Assembly: GCF_028282165.1 (NCBI RefSeq) | Contig: NZ_JANQIM010000017.1 | Span: forward strand, 1-49,149 | From: Winogradskyella sp. | GTDB lineage: Bacteria > Bacteroidota > Bacteroidia > Flavobacteriales > Flavobacteriaceae | Direction of reading: 5' to 3' | Length of the DNA stretch: 49,149 nucleotides | In this document: positions 24,018-32,731 of the stretch, piece by piece | Numbering within the stretch: position 1 is the stretch's first letter | Layout of the letters: every line of letters begins with the position of its first letter | Made by a program: the position numbers and the translations under genes | Notes under the pieces: generated by a model | What the model was told of the DNA's origin: nothing | The model's database searches: none | The model's input: only the letters and a program-made list of their open reading frames with translations

Positions 24018-26425
24018 TGAATAAACGAAGAATAAAGAAAATCGCCATTATCGGTTCTGGTATTATGGGAAGCGGCATTGCTTGCCATTTTGCTAATATT
24101 GGTGTAGATGTACTTCTGCTAGACATTGTTCCAAGAGAACTTAACGATAAAGAAAAAGCTAAAGGATTAACTTTAGAAGACAAAGTCGTAAAAAACCGTT
24201 TGGTCAATGATGCCCTAAACACATCTATTAAATCTAAACCCGCTCCACTATATCATCCTTCATTTAAAAACAGAATTACTACAGGCAATCTCGAAGATGA
24301 CATCGCTAAAGTTGCAGATGTAGACTGGATTATGGAAGTGGTTGTTGAGCGCCTAGACATTAAGCAACAGGTTTTTGAAAAACTTGAAAAATACAGAACA
24401 CCAGGCACATTGATTACATCCAACACTTCAGGAATTCCCATAAAATTCATGAACGAAGGTCGAAGTGAGGATTTTCAAAAGCACTTTTGCGGAACACACT
24501 TCTTTAATCCTGCTCGATATTTGAAATTGTTCGAGATTATCCCAGGTCCAAAAACCGATACATCAGTTTTAGAATTCTTAAATGGTTATGGAGAACAATT
24601 CCTTGGGAAAACTTCGGTAGTTGCAAAAGATACACCAGCATTTATTGGTAACCGCATAGGCATATTTAGCATTATGAGTCTGTTTCATACCGTTAAGGAT
24701 TTGGATTTAACTATAGAAGAAGTTGATAAACTATCAGGTCCTGTTATTGGTCGTCCTAAATCAGCGACTTTTAGAACTGTAGATGTTGTTGGTTTAGATA
24801 CTTTGGTTCATGTAGCTAACGGGATTAAAGAGAATTGTCCAAATGATGAACGTCACGAATTATTCCAATTACCAGATTTCATCAATACCATGATGGAAAA
24901 CAAATGGTTAGGAAGTAAAACTGGACAAGGATTCTATAAAAAGCACGTATCACCAGAAGGTAAAAAAGATATCTTATCGTTAGACCTAAACACCCTAGAA
25001 TACAGACAAAAACAACGTGCAAAATTTGCAACTTTAGAGCTTACTAAGACTATTGATAAAGTCGTAGATCGTTTCAAAGTGTTGGTAAAGGGCAAAGACA
25101 AAGCCGGTGAATTTTATCGTAAGACGCTTTCAGCTTTATTTGCATATGTATCTAATCGTATTCCCGAAATTACAGATGATCTATATAAAATTGACGATGC
25201 TATGAAAGCAGGTTTTGGTTGGGAACATGGTCCTTTCCAGATTTGGGATGCCATTGGTGTTGAAGCGGGTATAGCTATGATGAAAGCAGAAGGACTAGAG
25301 CCAAATGCTTGGGTGAATGACATGCTAGCTTCTGGTAGCTCTTCATTCTACACCGTAGAAGACGGTGCAACTTATGCTTACGATATTCCAAAGAAATCAC
25401 AAGAGAAGATTCCTGGTCAAGACAGCTTTATCATACTCGACAACATCAGAAAATCTAATGAAGTATTTAAGAATTCAGGAGTGGTTATTGAAGATTTAGG
25501 TGATGGTATTTTGAACTGTGAATTCCAGTCTAAAATGAACACCATAGGTGGAGATGTGTTAGCCGGGTTGAACAAAGCTGTGGATTTAGCAGAAAAGGGT
25601 TTTGAAGGTTTAGTTATCGGTAACCAAGGTGCCAACTTCTCTGTAGGCGCTAACATTGGAATGATTTTTATGATGGCCGTAGAGCAAGAATATGACGAGC
25701 TAAATATGGCCATTAAGTATTTCCAAGATACCATGATGCGTATGCGCTATTCGGCAATACCAACGGTTGCCGCACCACATGGCATGTCGTTAGGAGGTGC
25801 TTGTGAATTATCAATGCACGCCGATAAAGTAGTCGCAGCGGCAGAAACATATATAGGTCTTGTAGAATTTGGCGTAGGTGTCATTCCAGGTGGTGGAGGT
25901 TCTAAAGAAATGGCATTAAGAGCATCGGACACTTTCAGGAAAGGTGATGTAGAATTGAATGTACTTCAAGACTATTTCTTAACCATAGGAATGGCTAAAG
26001 TGGCTACTTCAGCTTATGAAGCTTTTGACCTCGGTGTGCTTCAAAAAGGAAAAGATATTGTGGTCGTTAATAAAGATCGTCAGATCGCCACAGCCAAAGC
26101 ACACGCTAGATTAATGGCCGATGCTGGCTATACGCATCCTGTAAAACGTAAAGATGTAAAAGTACTCGGTAAGCAAGCCTTGGGTATGTTCTTAGTAGGA
26201 ACTGACGCTATGGAAGCAAGCCATTACATAAGTGAGCACGATCAAAAAATCGCTAATAAGTTAGCTTACGTTATGGCTGGAGGTGATTTATCAGAGCCCT
26301 CCTTAGTGACGGAGCAATATTTATTGGATTTAGAGCGTGAAGCATTCTTGTCGCTTTGCACAGAGCGTAAAACTTTAGAGCGTATTCAGCATATGTTAAA
26401 GACAGGAAAACCACTTCGCAACTAG
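24017..26425 (+). CDS. fadN: 3-hydroxyacyl-CoA dehydrogenase / enoyl-CoA hydratase fusion (FadN type)
   Basis: 802 residues. The N-terminal NAD-binding domain opens with IAIIGSGIMGSGIACHFA (GxGxxG), followed by the dehydrogenase C-terminal domains (GTHFFNPARYLKLFEI, TPAFIGNRIG). The crotonase domain comes last (about 490-800; ANFSVGANIG, MSLGGACELSMHAD, GVGVIPGGGGSKE). This order, dehydrogenase first and hydratase last, is that of Bacillus FadN and the reverse of E. coli FadB. It performs the two middle steps of beta-oxidation. It is coupled to marR upstream, and fadA and fadE follow, giving a marR-fadN-fadA-fadE operon. Confidence 0.95.
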   Translation: MNKRRIKKIAIIGSGIMGSGIACHFANIGVDVLLLDIVPRELNDKEKAKGLTLEDKVVKNRLVNDALNTSIKSKPAPLYHPSFKNRITTGNLEDDIAKVADVDWIMEVVVERLDIKQQVFEKLEKYRTPGTLITSNTSGIPIKFMNEGRSEDFQKHFCGTHFFNPARYLKLFEIIPGPKTDTSVLEFLNGYGEQFLGKTSVVAKDTPAFIGNRIGIFSIMSLFHTVKDLDLTIEEVDKLSGPVIGRPKSATFRTVDVVGLDTLVHVANGIKENCPNDERHELFQLPDFINTMMENKWLGSKTGQGFYKKHVSPEGKKDILSLDLNTLEYRQKQRAKFATLELTKTIDKVVDRFKVLVKGKDKAGEFYRKTLSALFAYVSNRIPEITDDLYKIDDAMKAGFGWEHGPFQIWDAIGVEAGIAMMKAEGLEPNAWVNDMLASGSSSFYTVEDGATYAYDIPKKSQEKIPGQDSFIILDNIRKSNEVFKNSGVVIEDLGDGILNCEFQSKMNTIGGDVLAGLNKAVDLAEKGFEGLVIGNQGANFSVGANIGMIFMMAVEQEYDELNMAIKYFQDTMMRMRYSAIPTVAAPHGMSLGGACELSMHADKVVAAAETYIGLVEFGVGVIPGGGGSKEMALRASDTFRKGDVELNVLQDYFLTIGMAKVATSAYEAFDLGVLQKGKDIVVVNKDRQIATAKAHARLMADAGYTHPVKRKDVKVLGKQALGMFLVGTDAMEASHYISEHDQKIANKLAYVMAGGDLSEPSLVTEQYLLDLEREAFLSLCTERKTLERIQHMLKTGKPLRN

Positions 26426-26432
26426 TTGCGAA
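26415..26432. repeat. Perfect 18-bp palindrome over the fadN stop codon
   Basis: TTCGCAACTAGTTGCGAA reads the same on both strands and includes the last codons and the TAG stop of fadN (26423-26425). No T-run follows, so it does not look like a terminator. Confidence 0.6.
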
Positions 26433-26485
26433 TAGTATTGATATGTAAGTAACAAGCCATTACCCTTATAAAAAACAATTTAGAT

Positions 26486-26515
26486 GCTAAAAGCCAAGAG
26501 CCTATAGCAAAAAGC
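26486..26515. repeat. Spacer repeat (GCTAAAAGCC type) before fadA
   Basis: A low-complexity block built from GCTA/AGC units (starting GCTAAAAGCCAA, ending AGC) directly before the fadA start. A near copy, inverted in the window but the same way round relative to transcription, precedes the AAA ATPase gene at 38246-38283. Confidence 0.5.
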
Positions 26516-26520
26516 AAAAA

Positions 26521-27714
26521 ATGATGAAACAAGTATATATAGTAAAAGGATATAGAACTGCCGTAGGTAAGTCCAAAAAAGGTGGTTTCAGGTTTAAAAG
26601 AGCTGATGAACTCGCGGCAGAGACCATTCAATATATGATGAATAAACTACCAGATTTTGACGTTACCCGCATAGACGACGTTATTGTTGGTAATGCCATG
26701 CCAGAGGGCTCTCAAGGGCTTAATATGGCACGAATCATTTCGTTGATCGGTTTAAACACTGTTGATGTTCCTGGAGTCACAGTGAACCGTTTTTGTTCTT
26801 CAGGATTAGAAACCATTGCCATGGCCGTAGCAAAAATACAAGCGGGTATGGCAGACTGCATCATTGCTGGTGGTGCCGAAAGTATGAGTTCGGTACCTAT
26901 GACAGGCTTCAAACCTGAACTTAATTATGAAATCGTCAACTCTGGACATGAAGATTATTATTGGGGAATGGGCAATACTGCAGAAGCCGTTGCTGAAAAG
27001 TATAAAGTATCTAGAGAAGACCAAGACGAGTTTGCTTACAACTCCCATACGAAAGCTTTAAAAGCTTTGGAAGAAGATCGTTTCCAAGATCAGATTGTAC
27101 CCATAGAAATTGAAGAAACTTATGTCGATGCTAATGGTAAAAAAGCTAACCGCAAGTTTACAGTTTCTAAAGACGAGGGACCAAGAAAAGGAACTAGCAA
27201 AGAGGCTCTCGCCAAATTACGCCCTGTTTTTGCCCAAGGTGGTTCGGTTACTGCTGGCAATTCATCACAGACAAGTGATGGTGCAGCATTTGTATTGGTA
27301 ATGAGTGAGGATATGGTGAAGGAACTAAATCTAGAGCCTATTGCCAGGTTAGTAAGTTATGCCGCTGCTGGTGTACCTCCAAGGATTATGGGTATTGGCC
27401 CTGTTGTCGCTGTTCCAAAAGCATTAAAACAAGCTGGCCTTTCACAAAATGATATTGAACTGATTGAATTGAACGAAGCCTTTGCTTCTCAATCATTAGC
27501 AGTCATGAGAGAATTAAGCTTAAATCAGGATATCGTCAATGTTAATGGTGGTGCCATAGCCCTTGGCCATCCTCTAGGTTGTACTGGTGCTAAGCTCTCA
27601 GTGCAATTATTTGATGAAATGCGTAAGCGTAACATGCAAAGCAAATATGGCATGGTAACCATGTGTGTAGGTACTGGACAAGGCGCAGCGGGAATATTTG
27701 AATTTTTGAATTAA
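26521..27714 (+). CDS. fadA: Acetyl-CoA C-acyltransferase (thiolase)
   Basis: 397 residues. The nucleophile is Cys92 (VNRFCSSGLETIA). The C-terminal catalytic His and Cys lie in NGGAIALGHPLGCTGAK and CVGTGQGAAGIFE. It releases acetyl-CoA in the last step of beta-oxidation. ATG codons at 26521 and 26524 are both usable. The gene follows fadN by 95 bases of spacer holding two repeat structures and is read on the same strand. Length and motifs are normal for the degradative thiolases. Confidence 0.95.
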   Translation: MMKQVYIVKGYRTAVGKSKKGGFRFKRADELAAETIQYMMNKLPDFDVTRIDDVIVGNAMPEGSQGLNMARIISLIGLNTVDVPGVTVNRFCSSGLETIAMAVAKIQAGMADCIIAGGAESMSSVPMTGFKPELNYEIVNSGHEDYYWGMGNTAEAVAEKYKVSREDQDEFAYNSHTKALKALEEDRFQDQIVPIEIEETYVDANGKKANRKFTVSKDEGPRKGTSKEALAKLRPVFAQGGSVTAGNSSQTSDGAAFVLVMSEDMVKELNLEPIARLVSYAAAGVPPRIMGIGPVVAVPKALKQAGLSQNDIELIELNEAFASQSLAVMRELSLNQDIVNVNGGAIALGHPLGCTGAKLSVQLFDEMRKRNMQSKYGMVTMCVGTGQGAAGIFEFLN

Positions 27715-27736
27715 TTAGAATTGAGATATGAAATTT

Positions 27737-27773
27737 GAGTAGTGAGACAAATAAGGAATTCATCTCTATACTC
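27737..27773. repeat. Imperfect hairpin in the fadA-fadE spacer
   Basis: GAGTAGTGAGA (27737-27747) and TCTCTATACTC (27763-27773) pair at 9 of 11 positions. No T-run follows and the downstream gene is in the same operon, so it is more likely an mRNA-stability or spacer element than a terminator. Confidence 0.45.
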
Positions 27774-27800
27774 AATACAAACTACTAAAATCTATTAAAT

Positions 27801-29609
27801 ATGGAAACTATAGAAAAAGATATTTTAAGAGGTGGTCAATTCCTTGTGAAGGAAACCAGTTGTGACGATGTGTTCACGCCAGAAGATTTTTCCGAAGAAC
27901 AAAAAATGATGCTAGAAACGGTAAGGGAGTTTGTGGACAGAGAAATTTGGCCCAACAAAGAACGTTTCGAAAAGAAAGATTATGCCTTTACGGAAGAAAT
28001 TATGCGCAAGGCAGGTGAATTAGGATTATTGGGTATTGCGGTACCAGCAGAATACGATGGATTAGAAATGGGATTTGTATCCACAATGTTAGTCTGTGAT
28101 TATATTTCTGGTGCTACAGGATCTATTGCTACTGCTTTTGGAGCACATACAGGGATTGGCACCATGCCAATAACACTATATGGTACAGAAGAACAAAAGA
28201 AAAAATACGTACCAGCCCTCGCGACTGGTGAAAAGTTTGGAGCGTATTGCCTAACAGAACCAGGCGCAGGATCTGATGCTAACTCTGGTAAGACTAAAGC
28301 CGTTTTATCTGATGATGGAAAGCACTATTTAATCTCAGGACAGAAAATGTGGATTTCTAATGCTGGTTTTGCCGAGACCTTCATTGTTTTTGCACGTATT
28401 GAAGACGATAAAAACATCACTGGCTTTATTGTAGAATATGACAAAGACAATCCCAACGGAATCACTTTAGGTGAAGAAGAACACAAACTAGGTATCCACT
28501 CCTCCTCTACACGTCAGGTATTCTTTAATGAAACCAAAGTACCTGTCGAAAATATGTTATCAGAACGTGGTGGCGGATTTAAGATTGCTATGAATGCACT
28601 TAATGTTGGTCGTATCAAATTAGCAGCAGCGTGTTTAGATGCACAACGCCGCGTGATTACTGAGGCTATAAAATATGCTAACGAACGTGTTCAGTTTAAA
28701 ACACCAATTGTAAAATTTGGAGCTATTAAATCTAAACTTGCTGAAATGGCCACAAGTTGTTACGCTGGTGAATCAGCCTGTTATAGAGCTGCTAAAAATA
28801 TAGAAGATCGTATAGCTATCCGTCAATCCGAAGGCAATTCGCATCAAGAGGCCGAGTTAAAAGGTGTTGAAGAGTACGCCATAGAATGTTCTATATTAAA
28901 GGTTGCCGTTTCTGAGGATATTCAAAACTGCTCAGATGAAGGTATTCAAGTTTTTGGAGGCATGGGCTTTTCTGCAGACACACCTATGGAAGCTGCATGG
29001 AGAGATGCTCGTATTTCTCGTATTTATGAAGGAACCAACGAAATCAATAGAATGCTAGCTGTTGGTATGTTGGTTAAAAAAGCTATTAAAGGACATGTTG
29101 ACTTACTGGACCCTGCTATGAAAGTTGCCGACGAATTAATGGGTATTCCATCTTTTGATACGCCTGACTATTCAGAATTATTCTCTGAAGAAAAAGAGAT
29201 GATCGCAAAATTGAAAAAAGTATTCTTAATGGTTGCTGGTTCTGCTGTTCAGAAATTTGGACCAGATTTAGAGCAACATCAACAATTATTGTTAGCGGCT
29301 TCTAATATCTTAATAGAGATTTACATGGCTGAGTCTACGATTTTAAGAACCGAGAAGAATGCAAAACGTTTTGGAGAAGAGGCACAAGCCCATCAAATCG
29401 CTATGGCAAAATTGTATTTGTACAATGCCGTTGACACAATAACCAAAAATGCCAAAGAAGGTATTGTAAGTTTTGCTGAAGGTGATGAGCAGAGAATGAT
29501 GCTTATGGGTTTAAAGCGATTTACAAAATATACCAACATGCCTAATGTTGTGGCCTTACGTACACAAATTGCGGATAAATTATCTGAAGAAAACGAGTAC
29601 TGTTTTTAA
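27801..29609 (+). CDS. fadE: Acyl-CoA dehydrogenase, long form (FadE type)
   Basis: 602 residues: the standard acyl-CoA dehydrogenase fold (about 25-430) plus a helical C-terminal domain (about 440-600), the long form seen in Bacillus FadE. Family motifs are YCLTEPGAGSDA, WISNAGFAETFIVFA, GGMGFSADTPMEAAWRDAR and IYEGTNEINRM; the Glu in YEGTNE is the usual catalytic base. It makes the first oxidation of acyl-CoA with FAD and passes electrons to ETF. It is the last gene of the marR-fadN-fadA-fadE operon, followed by a terminator. Confidence 0.95.
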   Translation: METIEKDILRGGQFLVKETSCDDVFTPEDFSEEQKMMLETVREFVDREIWPNKERFEKKDYAFTEEIMRKAGELGLLGIAVPAEYDGLEMGFVSTMLVCDYISGATGSIATAFGAHTGIGTMPITLYGTEEQKKKYVPALATGEKFGAYCLTEPGAGSDANSGKTKAVLSDDGKHYLISGQKMWISNAGFAETFIVFARIEDDKNITGFIVEYDKDNPNGITLGEEEHKLGIHSSSTRQVFFNETKVPVENMLSERGGGFKIAMNALNVGRIKLAAACLDAQRRVITEAIKYANERVQFKTPIVKFGAIKSKLAEMATSCYAGESACYRAAKNIEDRIAIRQSEGNSHQEAELKGVEEYAIECSILKVAVSEDIQNCSDEGIQVFGGMGFSADTPMEAAWRDARISRIYEGTNEINRMLAVGMLVKKAIKGHVDLLDPAMKVADELMGIPSFDTPDYSELFSEEKEMIAKLKKVFLMVAGSAVQKFGPDLEQHQQLLLAASNILIEIYMAESTILRTEKNAKRFGEEAQAHQIAMAKLYLYNAVDTITKNAKEGIVSFAEGDEQRMMLMGLKRFTKYTNMPNVVALRTQIADKLSEENEYCF

Positions 29610-29632
29610 TTTAGTTTAAGTTAGAAATGAAG

Positions 29633-29677
29633 AAGCCAATTCTCCTGATAGCTATCGGATTGGATTGGCTTTTTTTG
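29633..29677 (+). terminator. Terminator of the fad operon
   Basis: Outer arms AAGCCAAT (29633-29640) and ATTGGCTT (29664-29671) run into seven T's. The loop holds an inner near-palindrome, CCTGATAGCTATCGG, a word that also looks like an intergenic repeat. It lies 23 bases after the fadE stop codon. Confidence 0.8.
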
Positions 29678-29707
29678 ATTTTTTCAATAACTACGATTAT
29701 TCAGTAT

Positions 29708-30535
29708 TCAATAAAATAAAACCTTTTTAGAGACGGCTCCTCTATCCGTTTCAATAAGTACAATATATGCACCCTGAGACTGTTGATTGTTAAATTGTAC
29801 ATTAAGCTTTGATGAGGCTTCATTTAACGAATCAACATAAACTAATTGACCCGCAATATTATAAATAGATAACTTCTTTAGCGTAACACCCAGAGGGTTA
29901 TTTAATGTTAATGTATTTATATCGCTGTTATAGTATATCTTTAACTTATCGATTTCATTTTCATCTACTGACAAGGCTTCTGAAGATTCTTGTGGTATAG
30001 AGAAAACCAACTCAAAGCGTTCTAGATATTCGCCTGCCTCAGCAAAAAAATCGTATCCACCATCTCTTAAATTATGATAAATTCCTAGTTCACTATCATA
30101 AAGATAAAGGTTAAATTCATCAGAAATATTTTCTAATGCGTCTATACCTATGGTACTAATACCATCATTATTAATGTGGAATCCTAAGGGAAAATTTGAA
30201 TCCTCATTCACCACATTTGTTCCCTGAATGGTAAAAAACTGATTCTCTATCAACCAGTACATATCCGCATAATCCGTTTCGTAGTATGCCCCATCATAAC
30301 CCCAATCAATACCAGGGGTTGCATTTTCATCTTCTGTTAATAATAACTGCCTATGCATTGTACTTGGTGCTGTAAAGCCTAATCTAATTTTACGCCTCAA
30401 ATCATTGGTTGGTTGCTCCAAATCAAGGATGTCTTTATCAATACTTTTATTGTTGTTAGTAGCATATACATTTACTACAGACAACAATAATGTCAATAAA
30501 GCTATCGATATGACTTTTAGATTAGAAGAATTCAA
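29708..30535 (-). CDS. Secreted protein with type IX secretion (Por) type A sorting domain
   Basis: 275 residues. A signal peptide (about 1-25, ending NVYA) precedes about 165 residues of unrecognised, acidic and aromatic sequence. The last 80 or so residues are a T9SS type A tail: LKIYYNSDINTLTLNNP, LKKLSIYNIAGQLV and, at the end, GAYIVLIETDRGAVSKKVLF. The tail directs export by the PorSecretion machinery and usually cell-surface attachment. The cargo domain's function cannot be read. The gene is convergent with fadE across its terminator. Confidence 0.88.
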   Translation of the reverse strand: MNSSNLKVISIALLTLLLSVVNVYATNNNKSIDKDILDLEQPTNDLRRKIRLGFTAPSTMHRQLLLTEDENATPGIDWGYDGAYYETDYADMYWLIENQFFTIQGTNVVNEDSNFPLGFHINNDGISTIGIDALENISDEFNLYLYDSELGIYHNLRDGGYDFFAEAGEYLERFELVFSIPQESSEALSVDENEIDKLKIYYNSDINTLTLNNPLGVTLKKLSIYNIAGQLVYVDSLNEASSKLNVQFNNQQSQGAYIVLIETDRGAVSKKVLFY

Positions 30536-31066
30536 TGAGGTTATAGTTTAATAATTAATAGGCTTATCAAACTAAACCAATATCTCTTACAAATACTTAA
30601 ATATTCCCATGAAAGCTCATATTAGACGATGAACTTCTCTAGTATGCAAATAATCTCTACAAAATGCATAGCATTAATTTGATTTTATTCCAAATCCCAA
30701 AGTGAGATAGCAATTAAGAAGACAATAAGTCATTAACTGATTCTTGAAGTAACAATGTAAAAAAGTCTCAAAATAGAATATCTTGAGACTTTTCACTAAC
30801 TAACTAAAATATGAAGATCAAAAAAATTACTCAGAATTATTTATCACGGTTTGATCTTAAATGTCTATAACAGATTAAACCGATATTTAAATAATTCAAG
30901 ACTATCCATATCGTTAAAAATACAAAATAAACGATTAAAAGCATAATTTATTCGATAAAATACATATATATTATTATTTTTCTTACAATTTTAATTAAAA
31001 TTCACTAAATCAAATAGCCTTGAAACTAGATAATCATTATATTTAAGCAATCATTCTTGCTAAATC
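30536..31066. other. Structured intergenic region with two hairpins and an 18-codon reading frame
   Basis: Over 500 bases without a firm gene. A perfect 11-bp stem AAAAGTCTCAA (30761-30771) / TTGAGACTTTT (30783-30793) could end a plus-strand transcript, but I see no gene upstream on that strand. Next comes CACTAACTAACTAAAAT, then an ATG opening an 18-codon frame (30811-30867; MKIKKITQNYLSRFDLKCL less its first few uncertainties). That frame contains the inverted repeat AAGATCAAA (30814-30822) / TTTGATCTT (30850-30858). It may be a leader remnant or an RNA element. The remainder is AT-rich and unremarkable. Confidence 0.35.
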
Positions 31067-32677
31067 ATGAAATATTATTTTTTAATCCTATTTTCCCTTC
31101 TTTTCGCTACTTATTCCTCTTCTCAATCCAATACCGAAATCTTTTTATTCGATTTAGAATTTAAAAATTCCAAAATTGAAGTCACTAACGGTATTAACAT
31201 ATCTAACAACGAAGGCTATGACAATCAACCTTCGTTTATGGATGGAGATAAAGTCCTTTTTGCATCAGCGAGAAATGGGCAAACCGATATTTCCCAATAT
31301 CATATTAATTACAAATCAAAGACATACATCAATTATACCAAAGGGGGAGAATATACACCTCTTAAAATCCCAAATAAAAATGCGGTTTCTGCAGTTAGAT
31401 TAGATGACGACGGGAAGCAACGCCTATATTCTTATAATTTAAGCAATGGTGAACCTACAGAGCTTATAAAAGACTTAGTTGTGGCTTATTATACTTGGTA
31501 TGATGAGAACACTACGGTATCTGCAGTCATAGAAGATGAACAATTAAATTTGTTTGTTACGGACATTACCAAAGGAAAAAGCAGAAAGTATGCTACAAAA
31601 GTTGGGCGTTCTTTCCATAAGATCCCAAATTCAGATTTGGTGAGTTTCATATATAAAGAAAATGATAAACGCTGGCAAATACGTTCTCTCAATCCAAATA
31701 ACGGTATTACCAGGCTCATTGCAAATACTATGCAGGGGATTGAAGATATCTGTTGGCTAGACAGCAGAACTTTATTATCCGGAAAGAATGGTATTCTGTA
31801 CAAATTAACTTTAAAAAAGGATAACAACTGGAAAAGAGTAGCGGATCTATCATCTTACGGTATTACTAAAATTACACGAATCGCTATTAATCCCAAAGGA
31901 ACAAAGCTGCTGATTGCAGGCGATTTAGACTCTGGAGATTCTACCCAAGAAAGTAGTAGCAATTCCAATACAACCTCTAATGAGTTAAGTGTTGAACCTA
32001 TATTAAGTGAAGCTGAAGCCTCCGCTGTGGTTCAAAAACATGTGGAGCCTTTTAACACAAGACGATTGAATGATTTTGCAAATGCCTTCGACGACAATGT
32101 CATAGTCAATCGATTTCCTAAAGACTATATGTATTCTAGTCGAAAAACGCTAAAAGATAATTACAGGCAATTTTTTAACAATAACAAGAAAGCCAATGTC
32201 AAGATATTAAATCGTATGGTTTTAAAAAACAAAGTTATTGATGACGAATTGGTAACTATCAACAACATGACCATTAGACAAGCTACCATATATGATGTAG
32301 ATAAAGAAGACATTAACTCTATGACATTTATTAGAAACAGAAAAACAACATCTAATCCAGAAACCATCGTTAACAAACAACTCGAGGCTTATAATAATAG
32401 AGACGTTGAAGAATTTGCAAAAACTTATGCCAAGGATGTAAAACTCTATTTACTTCCTGATAATTTAACAACTGATGGGAATGCCGCACTAAAAAAACGC
32501 TACGAAACTATGTTTAATTCGGTACCAGACTTAAATGCAGAAATTATGAATAGAATTGTCTTGGGCAACAAAGTGATAGATAAAGAAAAAGTGACCATTA
32601 ATGGAAAAATCTATTATGCTATAGCCATTTATGAAATTAAAGAAGGCTTAATTTCTAAAGTTACCTTTATACAATAG
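31067..32677 (+). CDS. TolB-like propeller fused to two NTF2/SnoaL-like domains
   Basis: 536 residues with a signal peptide (about 1-20, ending SSSQS). Residues about 25-290 form a TolB/PD40-type propeller (PSFMDGDKVLFASARNGQTDI is a blade; INPKGTKLLIAGD another). A Ser/Asn/Thr-rich linker (about 290-310) leads to two tandem NTF2-like (SnoaL) domains, about 320-420 and 435-536. They are clear repeats of each other: both start with a V.K..E.(F/Y)N.RDV/L..FA pattern and share ILNRMVLKNKVIDDE versus IMNRIVLGNKVIDKE. SnoaL folds bind small ligands or act as enzymes, but no catalytic set is obvious. Probably periplasmic or secreted; function unknown. Confidence 0.8.
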   Translation: MKYYFLILFSLLFATYSSSQSNTEIFLFDLEFKNSKIEVTNGINISNNEGYDNQPSFMDGDKVLFASARNGQTDISQYHINYKSKTYINYTKGGEYTPLKIPNKNAVSAVRLDDDGKQRLYSYNLSNGEPTELIKDLVVAYYTWYDENTTVSAVIEDEQLNLFVTDITKGKSRKYATKVGRSFHKIPNSDLVSFIYKENDKRWQIRSLNPNNGITRLIANTMQGIEDICWLDSRTLLSGKNGILYKLTLKKDNNWKRVADLSSYGITKITRIAINPKGTKLLIAGDLDSGDSTQESSSNSNTTSNELSVEPILSEAEASAVVQKHVEPFNTRRLNDFANAFDDNVIVNRFPKDYMYSSRKTLKDNYRQFFNNNKKANVKILNRMVLKNKVIDDELVTINNMTIRQATIYDVDKEDINSMTFIRNRKTTSNPETIVNKQLEAYNNRDVEEFAKTYAKDVKLYLLPDNLTTDGNAALKKRYETMFNSVPDLNAEIMNRIVLGNKVIDKEKVTINGKIYYAIAIYEIKEGLISKVTFIQ

Positions 32678-32731
32678 ATAACTATTTGTCCATTTTTAGT
32701 GATGATAAATGTCTTTAACATAAAAAATAAA

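Noticed and set aside
26415..26432. The palindrome as a terminator after fadN
   Set aside because: It has no loop or T-run, and fadA and fadE continue in the same direction as one pathway.
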